Notes: a model not told the origin generated them from the sequence alone. A stretch of DNA of 64,000 bases from Bacillota bacterium (GCA_023390115.1 JAEWDM010000022.1:434001-498000), one strand, 5' to 3'. Positions 50,461-62,600 are shown, counted from the first letter of the stretch. Made by a program: numbers and translations.

Positions 50461-50501
50461 AAAAAATATGGGGGCATCACCATTACCGGTGATGCCCCCA
50501 T
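50461..50501 (-). terminator. Terminator of the giant surface protein gene
   Basis: A 14-base stem (ATGGGGGCATCACC, 50468-50481) pairs with its complement ending at 50501, and a run of seven T follows on the minus strand. It ends the message of the gene at 50516-54577 and insulates the DUF4314 gene. Confidence 0.9.
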
Positions 50502-50515
50502 GAAACTTTTTTAAC

Positions 50516-53500
50516 CTACTCAAAGAAAAATTCCACGCTGTATGTGATATTTGACTTGTTATACATACAATTGTGATTGGTATAGTAATACATTTCAAGC
50601 TTAGAATATATGCCGGGTGTCAGAGTACGAGAAAAGGTAATACCGTTAGAGGTAGTACCATAATCAAGTTGATCCCAAGCTTCAGTCTTTGTATTGTAAC
50701 CGCGCACACGCCCATAATCATCGCCGTTATGACCACTGACCGGAGGAACGGTAAATGTATAGTTGGAAATAGTTGCTCCTTGAATCCCTTCCTCAATAAT
50801 GGTGGATTCGGGGCCGGTCAGGGTCATGCCACCGCCACGATTCGGATCAGCGACAAAAAAGATAATTGCCGCCCATGAAGACTCAGCGCCGGTGCTGTCT
50901 ACCGCCTTGACACGAACAATATTTTTTCCAAGGGGATAGGTCTGCGTTTCAGCACTTCGCCCTTCCCAAATATAAGTAATGGCATCACCATCGGGATCGG
51001 TAGAAGCCGCTCTAATGGTAACTGCGATTCCGGGTGCTACGCTGTTGCCGCTTGGCGTTCTGGTAATTACCGGCGTTGTAGGCGCGGAATTGGAAATTGT
51101 AAAGGTTGTTTGCGCCCACTCCGATACACCGCCATAGTTATCCTTGGCTCTGACCATTACGGTATGAGTGCCTGCCGGATAATAATTATCGGCAGCCTTA
51201 TTCTGATATTCATAGGTAATGGCATCGCCATCCGGGTCTGTGCTGTTGACGGAGAGATTTACCAAGAATTTACCGTTTTTCACAGTCCTTATTACGCTGG
51301 CGGTAATCGTCGGCTTGGAAGGAGCAGCATTAGAAACGGTGAAGGTGGCAGCCGTCCAGTCAGATATGCCGTCAAATCCATCTTTTGCGCGGACCTTAAC
51401 CGTATGCGTGCCAAGGGCATAGTAGTTATCCGAAGCCCTGCCATCAAATTCATAAGTAATCGGATCGCCGTCCGGGTCGGTGCTGGCGGCAGTCAGGTTT
51501 ACAAGGAATTTTCCATTCAGGTATGTTCTTGTGACATTGGCCGTAAGTGTCGGCTTTGTGGGGGCGCTGTTGGTAACAGTGATGGTCTGAGCAGCAGTAA
51601 AAGTCCTGTCCAGTTCATCGGTTATTGTAGCAGTGAGCGTGTAACTGCCGGATACATCAACATGTACCGTACCGCCGCTATTACCCAAGCCGCCCTTGAA
51701 AAACTCGGAAACCGCCGCTGAATTACCGTCCTTAGACAGTGACCAAACGATAGATTTTCCGTTCAATTTTACATCGCTGCCCATATTTACGGCAAAGCTC
51801 TGCCCGGTGTGAATGGTAGACGGCATGGAGAAATTGCAGTTATACAGGGGATAGATGCTGATTTTCCCACTGTAACTGAACACCCTGCCCAGCGCATCGG
51901 TCATGGAGGCGGTCAGGCGGTATTCACCAACCTCCGGGAAACGGATTTTGCCGCCCTGTGCATTCAGGGTGCCGCTGACTGCCTGATCCAATGGGATAAT
52001 CTCGCCGTTCTTCATCAGCGCCCATTCCACCGGCAGCACGTTATTGTTGCCCCTTGTACGCAAATCAATCTGCGTATCTGTGTAGCCGTTAGCAGGCAAT
52101 TCAAAGGATAGGGAAAGCACAGGCAGGACTTCCACTTTTCCGCTGTTAAAGCGGAATACCCGCCCGGTGGGGTCGGTCACACGGGCCTGTAAGTCGTAAA
52201 CCCCGGCACGCTTGAAACGAATAGAGCCGCCATTGTTGGTCAGCTTACCGTCTACATAGGTATCCCAATCCTGAAAACCATAGGTATTGTCTACATACCA
52301 TACCGCTGTTAAGTCCTCCATATCGGTCAGAACCGTATTGACCGACAGGACATCATCTGTGTGAACGGCTACGGCAAGGTCAAAAGTGATGTTCGGAATG
52401 GGATAGACCGTGATGTTTTTACTGTCGGAGAAAGTACGTCCGGCTTCGTCGGTGACAGAAGCGATAACAGTGTAATATCCCTTGTCCGTAAAGCTAATTT
52501 TACCGCCCTCATTCGTCAGTGTGTTTTCGACGGTTACGGGAATATTGTTTTTGCTCATGCTCCAAGATACCGGCAGTGTCCCGGCGTTCGTCAGCTTGAC
52601 AGAAGCCGCAGCCGTGCGGTCGGTATGGGTTTCCTTTGTCAGCTCCATAGACACGGTGATAACGGGATAGACCGTAACCGGAGCCGTGTAGGTAAAACTG
52701 CGGCCTGTACTATCCGTAATCATGACGGTCAGTTCATAGCTGCCCACTTCCTTGAAGCGGATTTTACCGCCGTTATCATCAAGCGTACCCTCAAAACCAT
52801 CTGCCAGCAGGATTGCTTTTCCGTTCTTTTTCAAGCTCCAAACAGCGGTTAGTCCGTCGGCTTCCTTGAAAGAGGTTTTCACCTCAACCGTGGTATCCGT
52901 ATGGGTCTTTTCAGGCAGATAAAAGCCCGTTTCCGCAACGGGATATACTACGATATTCTCCTCATGGGTGTAGGTGCGTCCAGTTTCGTCCGTCAAGGTT
53001 GATTTGAGGGTATAGCTGCCTTTTTTCGTGAAGCGGACAGACCCGCCCTCATTGGTCAGCGTTCCTTCCAGTACCTCCGCAAGCGGTACGCTTTCCCCGT
53101 TGTAAAGAATCGTCCACTCCGCTTTCATTTTCTGCAATTCGCTGGAAGTAACTGATACCGTGACGGCCTTATCGGTGTGAGCGGTTTCCGGCAGGGTAAA
53201 GGAAAATGCCGCCACCGGGTACACCTTGATTTCTTCTGTGGCAGCGAACACTCTGCCGGATTTGTCGGTAACGGCAGCGGTTAGAGCATACATGCCTTTC
53301 TCCTTAAAGCGAAGGCTTCCGCCTGCGTCGTCCGGTGTTCCCTCGGCACAGTCGGAAAGGGCTGTTTCCTGCCCGTCTTTGGTAACACTCCAATTTACCG
53401 AAAGCTCGCCCAGTTCCTTGGTTTCTGCGGTAATAACTGCGGAGGTGTCCGTATGAGCGGTTTTCGGCAATTGCAGGCTGAGTTCCACAACAGGCAGCAC

Positions 53501-54577
53501 CTCAATATCCGCCTTGCCGGAAAACTCCCGGCTGGTTTCATCAAAGGCGGTGGCTTTCAAAGTAAATTTTCCTTTGTCCTTTAACTGAATGGAGCCACCT
53601 GCATTAGTCAGCGTACCGGTGACCGTATCTGCCCAGCTTACCTCATTCCCGTCCCGGTAAATGTGCCAGTTAAGCTGCTGTTTTACATTTTCGGAGAGGA
53701 TAGTGCTGACGGTAAACGCCTGATCGGTATGGGCATATGGCTCTGCGGTCAGAGCAATTTCAAACACCGGATAGATGGTAATAGCTTTGCTGAAGGTATA
53801 AGTGCGGCCTCCATAATTCTTGGCCGTGGCGGTTATGGTATAGTTTCCGGGTGATGAAATTGTGATCTTACCGCCATTTTTATCCAGAGTACCTTTTAAG
53901 AAATCGCTTTGCTTGGCATCACCGCCGTCTTGTGATACTGTCCATTCCAACGATTTCACATTGCGCAGGGTCGTTTTCACTTCAAATTCCGTACCCGCAT
54001 GGCTGTATTCCGGGGTGATGATTTCCACTACGGCTGCCGGGTAGCTGGTGCTGCCCCCCGAACCTCCACCGCCTGAACCACTGTCATCATCAGAACTGTC
54101 AGGCTTGGTGGGTTTGACTGGCTCTGTCGGTTTGACCGGTTTGGTGGGTTCCGTGGGCTTCACCGGAACGGTGGGGGTCGGCGTAGGCTGTACAGGCTTC
54201 ACCGGCACGGGCGGGTCAGCCGGTTTTGGCGTTGGCGCGGCTGGCTTGGGTGAGGTAGTCGGCTTGGTAGGATTTGATGTGCCATTGTTGTCCTGTCCAT
54301 CCCGTATCTCGGTTGATTTGCCAGCCTCCGATTTTTCATCAGAGCCAGAAGAATCAGAGGGGGTATCCGATTTATTCTCCCTGTCTTTTGGGAGAGTTAC
54401 AGCTTCATCATCTGGAGCCGCGCTTGGATGATTGGATTCGTCCGTGATTGCCGGACGGCCATCGGACTGCCGGAGCTGCATGGAGCAGCTCCCGATACCC
54501 GCAATTAAAATAAGAAGGGCGATTATGGATAGTACCACAACCGCCCGTTTGGTCTGAGGGTTCATTTTTTTCTTCAT
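50516..54577 (-). CDS. Giant repeat-built surface protein (1353 aa)
   Basis: An N-terminal membrane helix (about 11-28) is followed by a Thr/Pro/Lys-rich stalk (about 50-175, with repeated KPTEP units). Nine repeats of about 90 residues follow (about 178-1005), each with HTD near its start and a TNxGGSxRFxxxGxYxLxA core ending in an aromatic-Pro-Val boundary. Three cadherin/Ig-like units (about 1006-1245: PTKPTLTANVTRTYLNGKFL, STDPDGDPITYEF) and a C-terminal cap complete it. No LPXTG is seen, so it is held by the N-terminal helix. Likely an adhesin or cell-surface spacer; it could aid mating contact. ATG follows GGGAGG; one base overlaps the preceding gene. Confidence 0.9.
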   Translation of the reverse strand: MKKKMNPQTKRAVVVLSIIALLILIAGIGSCSMQLRQSDGRPAITDESNHPSAAPDDEAVTLPKDRENKSDTPSDSSGSDEKSEAGKSTEIRDGQDNNGTSNPTKPTTSPKPAAPTPKPADPPVPVKPVQPTPTPTVPVKPTEPTKPVKPTEPVKPTKPDSSDDDSGSGGGGSGGSTSYPAAVVEIITPEYSHAGTEFEVKTTLRNVKSLEWTVSQDGGDAKQSDFLKGTLDKNGGKITISSPGNYTITATAKNYGGRTYTFSKAITIYPVFEIALTAEPYAHTDQAFTVSTILSENVKQQLNWHIYRDGNEVSWADTVTGTLTNAGGSIQLKDKGKFTLKATAFDETSREFSGKADIEVLPVVELSLQLPKTAHTDTSAVITAETKELGELSVNWSVTKDGQETALSDCAEGTPDDAGGSLRFKEKGMYALTAAVTDKSGRVFAATEEIKVYPVAAFSFTLPETAHTDKAVTVSVTSSELQKMKAEWTILYNGESVPLAEVLEGTLTNEGGSVRFTKKGSYTLKSTLTDETGRTYTHEENIVVYPVAETGFYLPEKTHTDTTVEVKTSFKEADGLTAVWSLKKNGKAILLADGFEGTLDDNGGKIRFKEVGSYELTVMITDSTGRSFTYTAPVTVYPVITVSMELTKETHTDRTAAASVKLTNAGTLPVSWSMSKNNIPVTVENTLTNEGGKISFTDKGYYTVIASVTDEAGRTFSDSKNITVYPIPNITFDLAVAVHTDDVLSVNTVLTDMEDLTAVWYVDNTYGFQDWDTYVDGKLTNNGGSIRFKRAGVYDLQARVTDPTGRVFRFNSGKVEVLPVLSLSFELPANGYTDTQIDLRTRGNNNVLPVEWALMKNGEIIPLDQAVSGTLNAQGGKIRFPEVGEYRLTASMTDALGRVFSYSGKISIYPLYNCNFSMPSTIHTGQSFAVNMGSDVKLNGKSIVWSLSKDGNSAAVSEFFKGGLGNSGGTVHVDVSGSYTLTATITDELDRTFTAAQTITVTNSAPTKPTLTANVTRTYLNGKFLVNLTAASTDPDGDPITYEFDGRASDNYYALGTHTVKVRAKDGFDGISDWTAATFTVSNAAPSKPTITASVIRTVKNGKFLVNLSVNSTDPDGDAITYEYQNKAADNYYPAGTHTVMVRAKDNYGGVSEWAQTTFTISNSAPTTPVITRTPSGNSVAPGIAVTIRAASTDPDGDAITYIWEGRSAETQTYPLGKNIVRVKAVDSTGAESSWAAIIFFVADPNRGGGMTLTGPESTIIEEGIQGATISNYTFTVPPVSGHNGDDYGRVRGYNTKTEAWDQLDYGTTSNGITFSRTLTPGIYSKLEMYYYTNHNCMYNKSNITYSVEFFFE

Positions 54578-55953
54578 TATAAATCCTCCCGAATATATTC
54601 ATTTTCCTGTTCAGGGGCATAGCCCTGTTCTTCCTGTGGCAGCATACATTCCGCTTTGTGAATGATTTTATCAAGCAAATGGCTGCGGTCAGGGTCATTT
54701 TCCATTCCCGCCTGCACGGCCAGAGAGCAAATTTCGCGCATTTCTTCCGTTGTAAAAAGCGGGATACAGTCCTGCTTGAAATACTGCAAAATGGAGCGTT
54801 CTTCTGCGGTCATTCCGAATAAAGCGCCCCTATAATGGCGTTCCTGATAATTGTCCCGGTCGGCAATCAGCTCCTTAGAGCCGTCAGGGTTAAGAGCATA
54901 GCACGCAAGGCCGTTTTTTACCGCCTTTTCTGCGTCCAGCGGACCGGTCAGCACCAGATCATCAGCGGTATAGCCGTAATCATGGAGCCGGTCATGTTCC
55001 AGCCGTTTGACATAAGTATCAACATCCATGGGTTCGGCGGCCTCCCAAAACAGACCGTGTGCAAAGGCAGCGGCACGGGACAACTCATAGGGGTCTGCCA
55101 CAAGAAAAGATACACGCTGCACCGTTCCATACCGCTGGGCAATGGATTGAAAGTTCTGGTCGTATTCTTGGTAAGAAAAGGTGCGTACATCATTAGGGTG
55201 TTTAAATACGATTTCCACCGCAGACGGTTCAAAGGAGTGGGTGCAGAGATAGTCCAAATGCTTCTGGTAATCCAGCTCCACAATATCACCCATAACCGTT
55301 TCATCCCGCATACCCTTCAGTTCAATCCAAAAGGCTTTAACATGCTCGCTTTTATTTCCGGTGCCGTAATAGTTCCATGTATTGTGCTGGCTGGTTCTAC
55401 GGATATAGACCTCCGGTTCCGCAAAGCACCATGTTCCTCCGCTACGGCTCATCCAGAAGAAATGCCGCTGTGCATTGCGGTCTGCGGCAGCTTCCCGCAG
55501 CTTTTCTGCATCATATCGAAAATCCGACTGGTAGTAATCCGTGTTCTGCTCCATAATTTTTTGCAGGGTTTCCAGTACATTCACGTTCAGAAAGCTGGCA
55601 TTGTTTCGCAGGGCATAGCCCTGTCCTTTCAGCTCGTCCCGCAGCTCTGCCATAATATCCTCACGCCTCCCCCGGACAGAACTGCCGTTATACCGCATCC
55701 TGTCCGCAAAATTCTCGCCCATATCCACCGAAAACAAACGCAGACCATTCCTATGAGGAAGGGCAAAGTGGCAGATGGATTCCGGCTGTTCCTCACCGGA
55801 GGGAACTTCTTCAAAGATGTCTCGCAGATTGCCCTCCGCTGTTGGGGTGTTTTGCCGGATTTCATGGATTTTTTCACGGGGCAGAGTAAGTGTCCATAAG
55901 GAGTAATCGTCCGGGCCGAACTTGGTAATGGTATTGATCTGGCTATATTCCAT
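54577..55953 (-). CDS. ICE-conserved protein of unknown function (458 aa)
   Basis: A soluble protein starting MEYSQINTITKFGPDDYSLW behind CGGAGGAC. Visible parts include LRLFSVDMGENFADRMRYNG, HFFWMSRSGGTWCFAEPEVY and a C-terminal EERSILQYFKQDCIPLFTTE, none with a known motif. It is the partner of the paralogue at 55943-56626, overlapping it by 11 bases. Its stop overlaps the start of the giant surface protein gene. Conserved-looking but unassigned. Confidence 0.6.
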   Translation of the reverse strand: MEYSQINTITKFGPDDYSLWTLTLPREKIHEIRQNTPTAEGNLRDIFEEVPSGEEQPESICHFALPHRNGLRLFSVDMGENFADRMRYNGSSVRGRREDIMAELRDELKGQGYALRNNASFLNVNVLETLQKIMEQNTDYYQSDFRYDAEKLREAAADRNAQRHFFWMSRSGGTWCFAEPEVYIRRTSQHNTWNYYGTGNKSEHVKAFWIELKGMRDETVMGDIVELDYQKHLDYLCTHSFEPSAVEIVFKHPNDVRTFSYQEYDQNFQSIAQRYGTVQRVSFLVADPYELSRAAAFAHGLFWEAAEPMDVDTYVKRLEHDRLHDYGYTADDLVLTGPLDAEKAVKNGLACYALNPDGSKELIADRDNYQERHYRGALFGMTAEERSILQYFKQDCIPLFTTEEMREICSLAVQAGMENDPDRSHLLDKIIHKAECMLPQEEQGYAPEQENEYIREDL

Positions 55954-56626
55954 GTTCGTCCTCCGTTTCCAATTCCCTTATATCTTCCTGCTGTGGTTGA
56001 ACCATGCCCTGAATGAGATTGTCCTCCACCTTTTTCATCACCGCTTCTAAAACTTTTTCACTTTCAAAAGTAAGGGTATCATCATGCTTACCTCGAAAAA
56101 TACAAGCTCCATATAAAGCCGACATTTCTTCCTCTGAGAAAAGCTGGTTTTCGCCAATCAGGCCAGAGCGAACGGTAAAATCTTTGAGCGCTCCCTGATA
56201 ATTGGTTTCGTAGTAGTGTCCGAGGGTCACACCGGTGCGGTCATAATCATACTGCCATGTGACAAAGCGAATTTCGTTTTCCTTTGACTGCTTGGCGGCA
56301 AGTAGATGATTGCCAAACTCCGAAATCAGACGAAAATCCCGGACACCATCACAGTCAAGCGGTTTTGCGTTAAGGTACAAATCATAACGCTCTTTTAGGT
56401 CTAACAGTAGATTGTGAAGTCCCTTGCGCTCGTTCACAAGAGGACTGTCCCGAAAATAGCGCATAGCACCGGTCTTTTCAAACTGGCAGATTTCCTCCTG
56501 CCCCCGAAAAACGGTGAGCAGGAGTTTTGGATCGTGTTCTTCCGCTTCATTGCGTATAGCGTAGCCCATGGCGGCTGCCTTTTTTGAAAAAAGCTCCGCC
56601 AATTCAGGGGTAATATCATGTTTCAA
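55943..56626 (-). CDS. ICE paralogue family protein C (227 aa)
   Basis: Third member of the family seen at 41114-41797 and 41810-42481. It shares ALKDFTVRSGLIGENQLFSE and FESEKVLEAVMKKVEDNLIQ with them, and has a similar size. Start TTG behind GGAGGGACTTTT. Soluble, function unknown. It lies between the giant helicase gene and the 458-residue gene. Confidence 0.65.
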   Translation of the reverse strand: MKHDITPELAELFSKKAAAMGYAIRNEAEEHDPKLLLTVFRGQEEICQFEKTGAMRYFRDSPLVNERKGLHNLLLDLKERYDLYLNAKPLDCDGVRDFRLISEFGNHLLAAKQSKENEIRFVTWQYDYDRTGVTLGHYYETNYQGALKDFTVRSGLIGENQLFSEEEMSALYGACIFRGKHDDTLTFESEKVLEAVMKKVEDNLIQGMVQPQQEDIRELETEDEHGI

Positions 56627-56637
56627 AAAAGTCCCTC

Positions 56638-59600
56638 CTATCTTTCAAATTCATTTTCTCCTTCGGCTTCCGATTCAGATGCGTACACAGATACCTTTTC
56701 CGGCTCAAAGCCCTGACCAACAATATTGGTGAACCACTGTGACATAAAATCTTTCAAATCCTGTACCATAGACGGCTTTGCCTGTGCTGTTTCATAAAAA
56801 AGCCCTATATCGTCCTGTAAGAACGATGTAGGGTGAATGGAACGGTTCTGTTTGTCGATGGTAAAGGTGATTTCCGGGTCACGCATGGCGTCCCCGTTTT
56901 GCGTGTAATAGTGGGCAATGTTGTATTCACCGCCGCCGATGGCTTCCAGCACCAAATCCTCAAAGCCGTCGCTTTTCAGCTTCATATAGTAGGCGTCCCC
57001 GTCCAGAATGGGACTTGCGAATACCGCCAGCTTTTGATACAGCTTTTGTTCCAAGGCAAGCCGTGCGGGTGGGGGCTGTGTCCTGACGGTCGTGTTTTCC
57101 TCACCGTCTGGCTCATCCTCCAGTGCCTCCGTACTATCCTCGTCCGGCTCTAAAATCTCGTCGGCACTGTCCTTAAACTCCAAGGCAAGGTCAAGCTCCA
57201 CCTTTTTCCGCTGGAGCTGCGCCAGCTTTTCCTCGCTATGAAACGGCTTCTGGCTTTCCAGCTTCGCCGCCTCAAGCTGCCGGTGCAAATCCACAAGCTC
57301 CACTTGGCAAACATCCAAATCCCCGGCGATATGCTCCGCCAGGTTTTCGATGCGGGTGATGTTGCCGAGAGCCGACTCTCCCATATCGGTGGAATAGCTG
57401 CGCTGACCGTCCAAAACAATCCGTACACTGCTCATCATGCCTCGATGCAAGGAAACCGAAAAGCCCGCATAACTACCCATATCCAGCGTATCGCCTGTTT
57501 GCCGTCCCAGCTTGCGGGCGCGTACCATGAAATGCTCGGCAGCTTTGGTTCGCTCGTCATGGGTTCTTCCGTCAATCACCATCTGAAATTCAGCCGGTTT
57601 GTTTTGCCGGTAGGTTTCAAGGTCGGCGGTCATTTTTACAATCTTCTTTTCCGTACTCGTAATTTCACTTGGATACCGCTTGGTAATGTCGTATTGCAGG
57701 CTGTTGCGCTGGCTCTGCCATGAGGATTTCAGAACCATCAGGCGGTTGATCTCGTTGTCCGTTTCCATCTTTTCCTTAATTCTTGGGTCGGAAACGGCAA
57801 GGGCTTTAAACTCGGCGTACTGGAGCATGGTGCTGTCCACATCCTCACAGCTTCGGAGGGTGGAGCGCCCGGTCATGATCTGGCTGATATACCGCTGCTT
57901 CTGCTCTAAAATCTGCCACAAATAAGCGTCAAATGTCTGTTCCGTGATGTAGTTGAAGATAGAGATTTCCGGGTTGTCGTTGCCCTGACGGAGAATGCGG
58001 CCGTTGCGCTGAATGAGGTCAGAGGGCCGCCATGGTACGTCCAAATGATGGAGTGCGATTAACTTGTTCTGCACATTCATACCGGTTCCCATTTTGCTGG
58101 TGCTGCCCATGAGAATACGTATTTCACCCGTGCGGACCTTTTCAAAAAGCTGCTCCCGTTGTACGTCTGTTCTGGCATCGTGGATAAAGGCGATTTCCTC
58201 CGGCTTAACGCCCTGTGCAATCAGGGCATCTTTGGTAGCCTCATAGAAATTGAAACTGCCGTCCCCCTTGGGTGTGCCCTGATCGCAGAAGATAAGCTGG
58301 GCCAGCCGTTTCTCTGCGGTTTCGTGATAAATCTCCGCTGTTTTCCGGGCGCAGACATTGAGCTTGGTATTGGGATCGTCCGGTAAATCCGGGTCAATGG
58401 CTCTCGGGTCGGTAGACAGCAGGCGGGCTTCTAATGTGAGCTTTAGGAAATTGTCCTCAGAGCTGTCCACCTCGCCGTTTCGGATTTTCTCCGCCCGTTC
58501 ACCAAGCTCCATGACAATGCGCTTCTGCTCCGGGGTAATTTCTGTCTTGATGACCTGTACTGCGCCGGTTTTTAATTTCGGGGTGGGTAAATCCAGCATA
58601 TCGGCGGTTTTGATGTCAGCAATCATCAGGAACATATTCATAAGTTCAGGCAAATTGTGAAACTTTGCAAACCGGTTCTTCATCTGATAGCCGCTGCCCT
58701 CCGGCTTGATCTCTAAAGAGGACTCGATTACGCCGTAGGTACTTGCCCAGCTATCGAACATCAGCAGGCCACGTTCCTCCAATGCCTTGGGCTGCAAGGT
58801 CTTTTGCAGTACATACAGCTCCGCCATGGTATTGGAGATAGGCGTACCAGTGAGGTACACCACACCCTTTCCATCATTGAGATCGTTGATATACTGGCAT
58901 TTTTGGTGCATATCCATGGCACGTTGGCTGCTTACCCCGGTAATCCCTGCCACGTTGCGCATTTTTGTGTAAGAAAAATTATTTTTGTAGGCATGTGCTT
59001 CGTCTACAAACAGGGCATCTACACCTAATTCCTCGAAGCTGACAACATTATCTTTCTTTTCCGCCTTAAATAACCGGTCGTAGCGGAACTGGAGATTGGA
59101 CTTGAAAATCTCCATCTGCTTGAGCGTCCAGTCTTTACCGGCCTTGGCCTTTTGCTCCGAAATAGCGTCGGTAATGGCTTCAATTTCCGCCTCCATCGCC
59201 GCAAGCTGCCGCTCTCTGGATAAGCCGATCAGTTCAAAACTGCTGTGTCCCATAATAACGGCATCGTATTCGCCGGTGGCAATGCGGCTGACAAAACGGC
59301 GGCGGTTCTTTTTCTCAAAGTCCTTTTTCTCCGCCACCAAAATATTGGCATTGGGGTACATTTTCATATAGTGGGTTGCCCATTCACCAACAAGGTGGTT
59401 TGGCACGGCATACAAGGGCTTATGAATTGCCCCCAGCCGCTTCATTTCATATCCCAAGCCGATTGCCGCATAGGTTTTCCCAGCGCCCACCTCATGTGCC
59501 ATCAGCAGATTGCCGTCCCCGTATAGGCCATGGGCGATTACATCCCGCTGGTGCTTGCGGAGTTTGATGTCCTCCGCCATATCAGGTAAAAGAAGATCGT

Positions 59601-62600
59601 CCCCGTTATACTCACGGGGGCGAATGTTATTAAAACGGTCATTATAGAGCTTGGTCAGGCTTGCCCCTCGCTCCGGGTCGGCAAAGAGCCATCCTTCAAA
59701 GGCCATTTTAATTTCCGCCTGTTTTTCACGGGCCAAAATGGTTTCCTTTTTATTAAGAACATATCGGGTCTTTTCCTCACCAGTGTCCGGGTCGATATAC
59801 TCTACCGGGTCTTTGACCTCCACCGGCCGCAGATTCAGAGTGGTTTCCAGTATGTCATAGGCGTTCATCCGGTCTGTGCCGTAGGACTGGTTGACTGTGA
59901 CGGAGGTTCGCTCGGCGCTCTTGCTGGTAATGTGGTAGGCTCCACTGTATCGGGAAAATTCAAGGAAAATGCCAAATCGTCCTTCCTGATTGCCCGGTGC
60001 GGTCTGGAAGGTATCGTACATAAACTGCTGATAAATCTCCGGGGGAATCCATGTGGAACCCAGCGTAAAGCTGATGTCTTGTGGGGTCAGGGGTACGGGC
60101 TGAACCAGTTTGAGAGCTTCCACGTTGCGGTTGAACCGTTCCGGTTCTTCCTCTGCCTTTAAGATAGCCGTAGTCAGCTTATCCCTTACATAACCGCTTA
60201 GATACTCATCTGCGGTTTTCCAGCCAGTATGCGAATTGCCGGTGTAATCATCCGGGTCTTGGTAAATTTTTTCGCCCAGTTCCTCTATAATTTCGTCTGG
60301 AGTCGCTTTGCGGTGGTCGGGGCGCTGATAGAGCCAGGACATATAGGCAAGGTCTACCTTACCCTTAACATTGAGGGAAACCATCAGGGCTTCCTCTGCG
60401 GAGTGGACCGTTTTCGGCATGACCTTGGGCTTAATGGTGGCCTTGTAGAAGATAGCGGTCTTTTCCCATGCGCCCTTTTGGCCTTTTTTCTCCGATTCAA
60501 TGGACCGGAGCAGCGGAGCATTGGCATCTCTTGAGAACGCCATTACATTGGCATAGGAATTGAGAAATCCCTGCTTTTTTACAAAAGCATCGTAAACATG
60601 GTTCAAATGGGCGATATGCTCCTGAAGCTGTTTTTCATATTCCATGGTAGGCAGCTCATGGAGGTCTGCATATTCGCTGTTCTGGAAATCAATCAAACTG
60701 CGGATGGCTGCCGTAATCTCCAACATGCCCCGGATACGCTCGGCTTTCCGGCCAGTGATATTTTGCTTATACATCCGGGAATTTTCACGGTAATAGAGAT
60801 CGCCATCCATCAGTCCATAGCTGAAATTGCGCACGTTAGGGTCAGCCGGGATAGATTCCGGCAGCATTTCTTTTTCGTCCTCGTATTCCGAGGTGGCTTC
60901 GGTGTACTCGCCGTCTAGATAGGAAATGGCACGCTCCAGCCGTTCATTCAAATCATCACCGGGGATCGGGTGACAGGCAGTAGTCTTTTCATTGCCATAC
61001 ATGGACTCATCAAACACCATTTCGCCCAGCACCATTTCCGGGTGGTCAATAAAATAGCGGTTCATCGGGATACCGTCCGCATTTTGCTCCACAGAAAGCC
61101 ACGGGCTGTTTTCTTCGTCCGGTACAATTTCCCGTTCCCGCTTTTTAAGGAACAAAATATCCGTGGTGGCTTCCGTTCCGGCCACTTGCTTAAAAGCGTT
61201 ATTCGGCAGTCGCACTGCACCGATCAGTTCCGCTTTCCCACCAATGTATTTGCGCATTTTGGAATTGGCCTTATCCATGGTGAACTTGGAGGTAATCAGC
61301 GCCAGCATACCGCCCGGACGAACCTTATCCAGCGACTTGGCAATAAAGTAATCATGGATGGGTAGGTTATACTTGTTGTAGCGTGAATCATCCACCTTGA
61401 TGGCATTAAACGGCACATTTCCGACCATCACATCAAAGAAATGGTCGGAAAAGGCCGTCTTTTCAAATCCCGTCACCTGAATATCCGCTTCGGGATAAAG
61501 GTGCTTGGCAATATGACCGGGGATGGGGTCAATCTCACAGCCGTAAAGCTTGGAGGATTTCATACTGTCCGGCAGCACGGAGAAAAAGTTTCCTGTGCCA
61601 AGGGCCGGGTCTAAGATGTTGCCACCCTGAAAGCCCATGCGCTCCAAGCCATTATAAATATGGCTGATAACGCTCTGCTCCGTATAATAGGAGGTCAGGG
61701 TGCTTTTCTGAGCTGCCTGAAATTCCTCGTCGGTCAGCAGTTCCCTAATTTCCGCATATTCCTTTTCCCATCCGCTTTTTTCAGGTGTGAGGGCATTTGC
61801 AAGGCCGCCCCAGCCCACGAACCGTGCAAGGGTAATCTGTTCTTGGGCGGTTGCTATGCGTCCCTGCACCTGCAATTCCTTTAACAGCCGAATTGCCTCG
61901 ATATTGTTCTTACATTTTGTTTTCGGACCGCCGTCATATAAATGATGGTCGGGGGAATAGTGGTAATTGAAGCCCTTGCCCCATGCGCGGGTATGGAAGT
62001 CATCCATAATGGCATGGCTATACTCATCATTGGACTGATTGACAAGGGATGCTGCTTGGATTGCTGCCTTGGTTTCTTCGCTGTTATCTCCGCTTTGTAC
62101 TGCCTCCACTACCATAGAAGCAATCTCACCCTGAGTATAATAATCTTTCAGGGGCTTGCAGTCCGCAATTTCGGATAGCGGTACACGCTCCGTAATTTTC
62201 AGGCTGTTCAGGTTTTTAAGTTGGGCAATCTCACCGATTTCCACTGTGCGGCCGTCATGCAGGAATTTGACAATCTCAAATACCCGGTCATGGTAGTAAA
62301 TACGGTCACCTTCCATAAACGGCAGGGGCATTGCTTCTTCGGAATTTCCGTCAATCACGCTGTCATTGTTATCATCCGTACTGTCCTCGTAGCTGTCTTG
62401 TGAGGCGGGAGCCATATCGAAAAGCGTAAGCTGCCTGTCGGGGATTGCCTGTATCGGCTCTGCCGGGGCAGGAACATAAGCGGTTCTGTCCTCGGCTTCC
62501 ATCTCGGCTTTATCTTCCTCGGTCAAATACCGGTCTTGCTGAATCAAGTCAGAGATACCGCTTTCTACCTGATTCCATGACAGAGCCTCATGCAGTTCCA

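Noticed and set aside
54835..55899. Plus-strand open frame of 354 codons
   Set aside because: Antisense to the 458-residue gene, rich in His, Arg and Cys as expected of a shadow.
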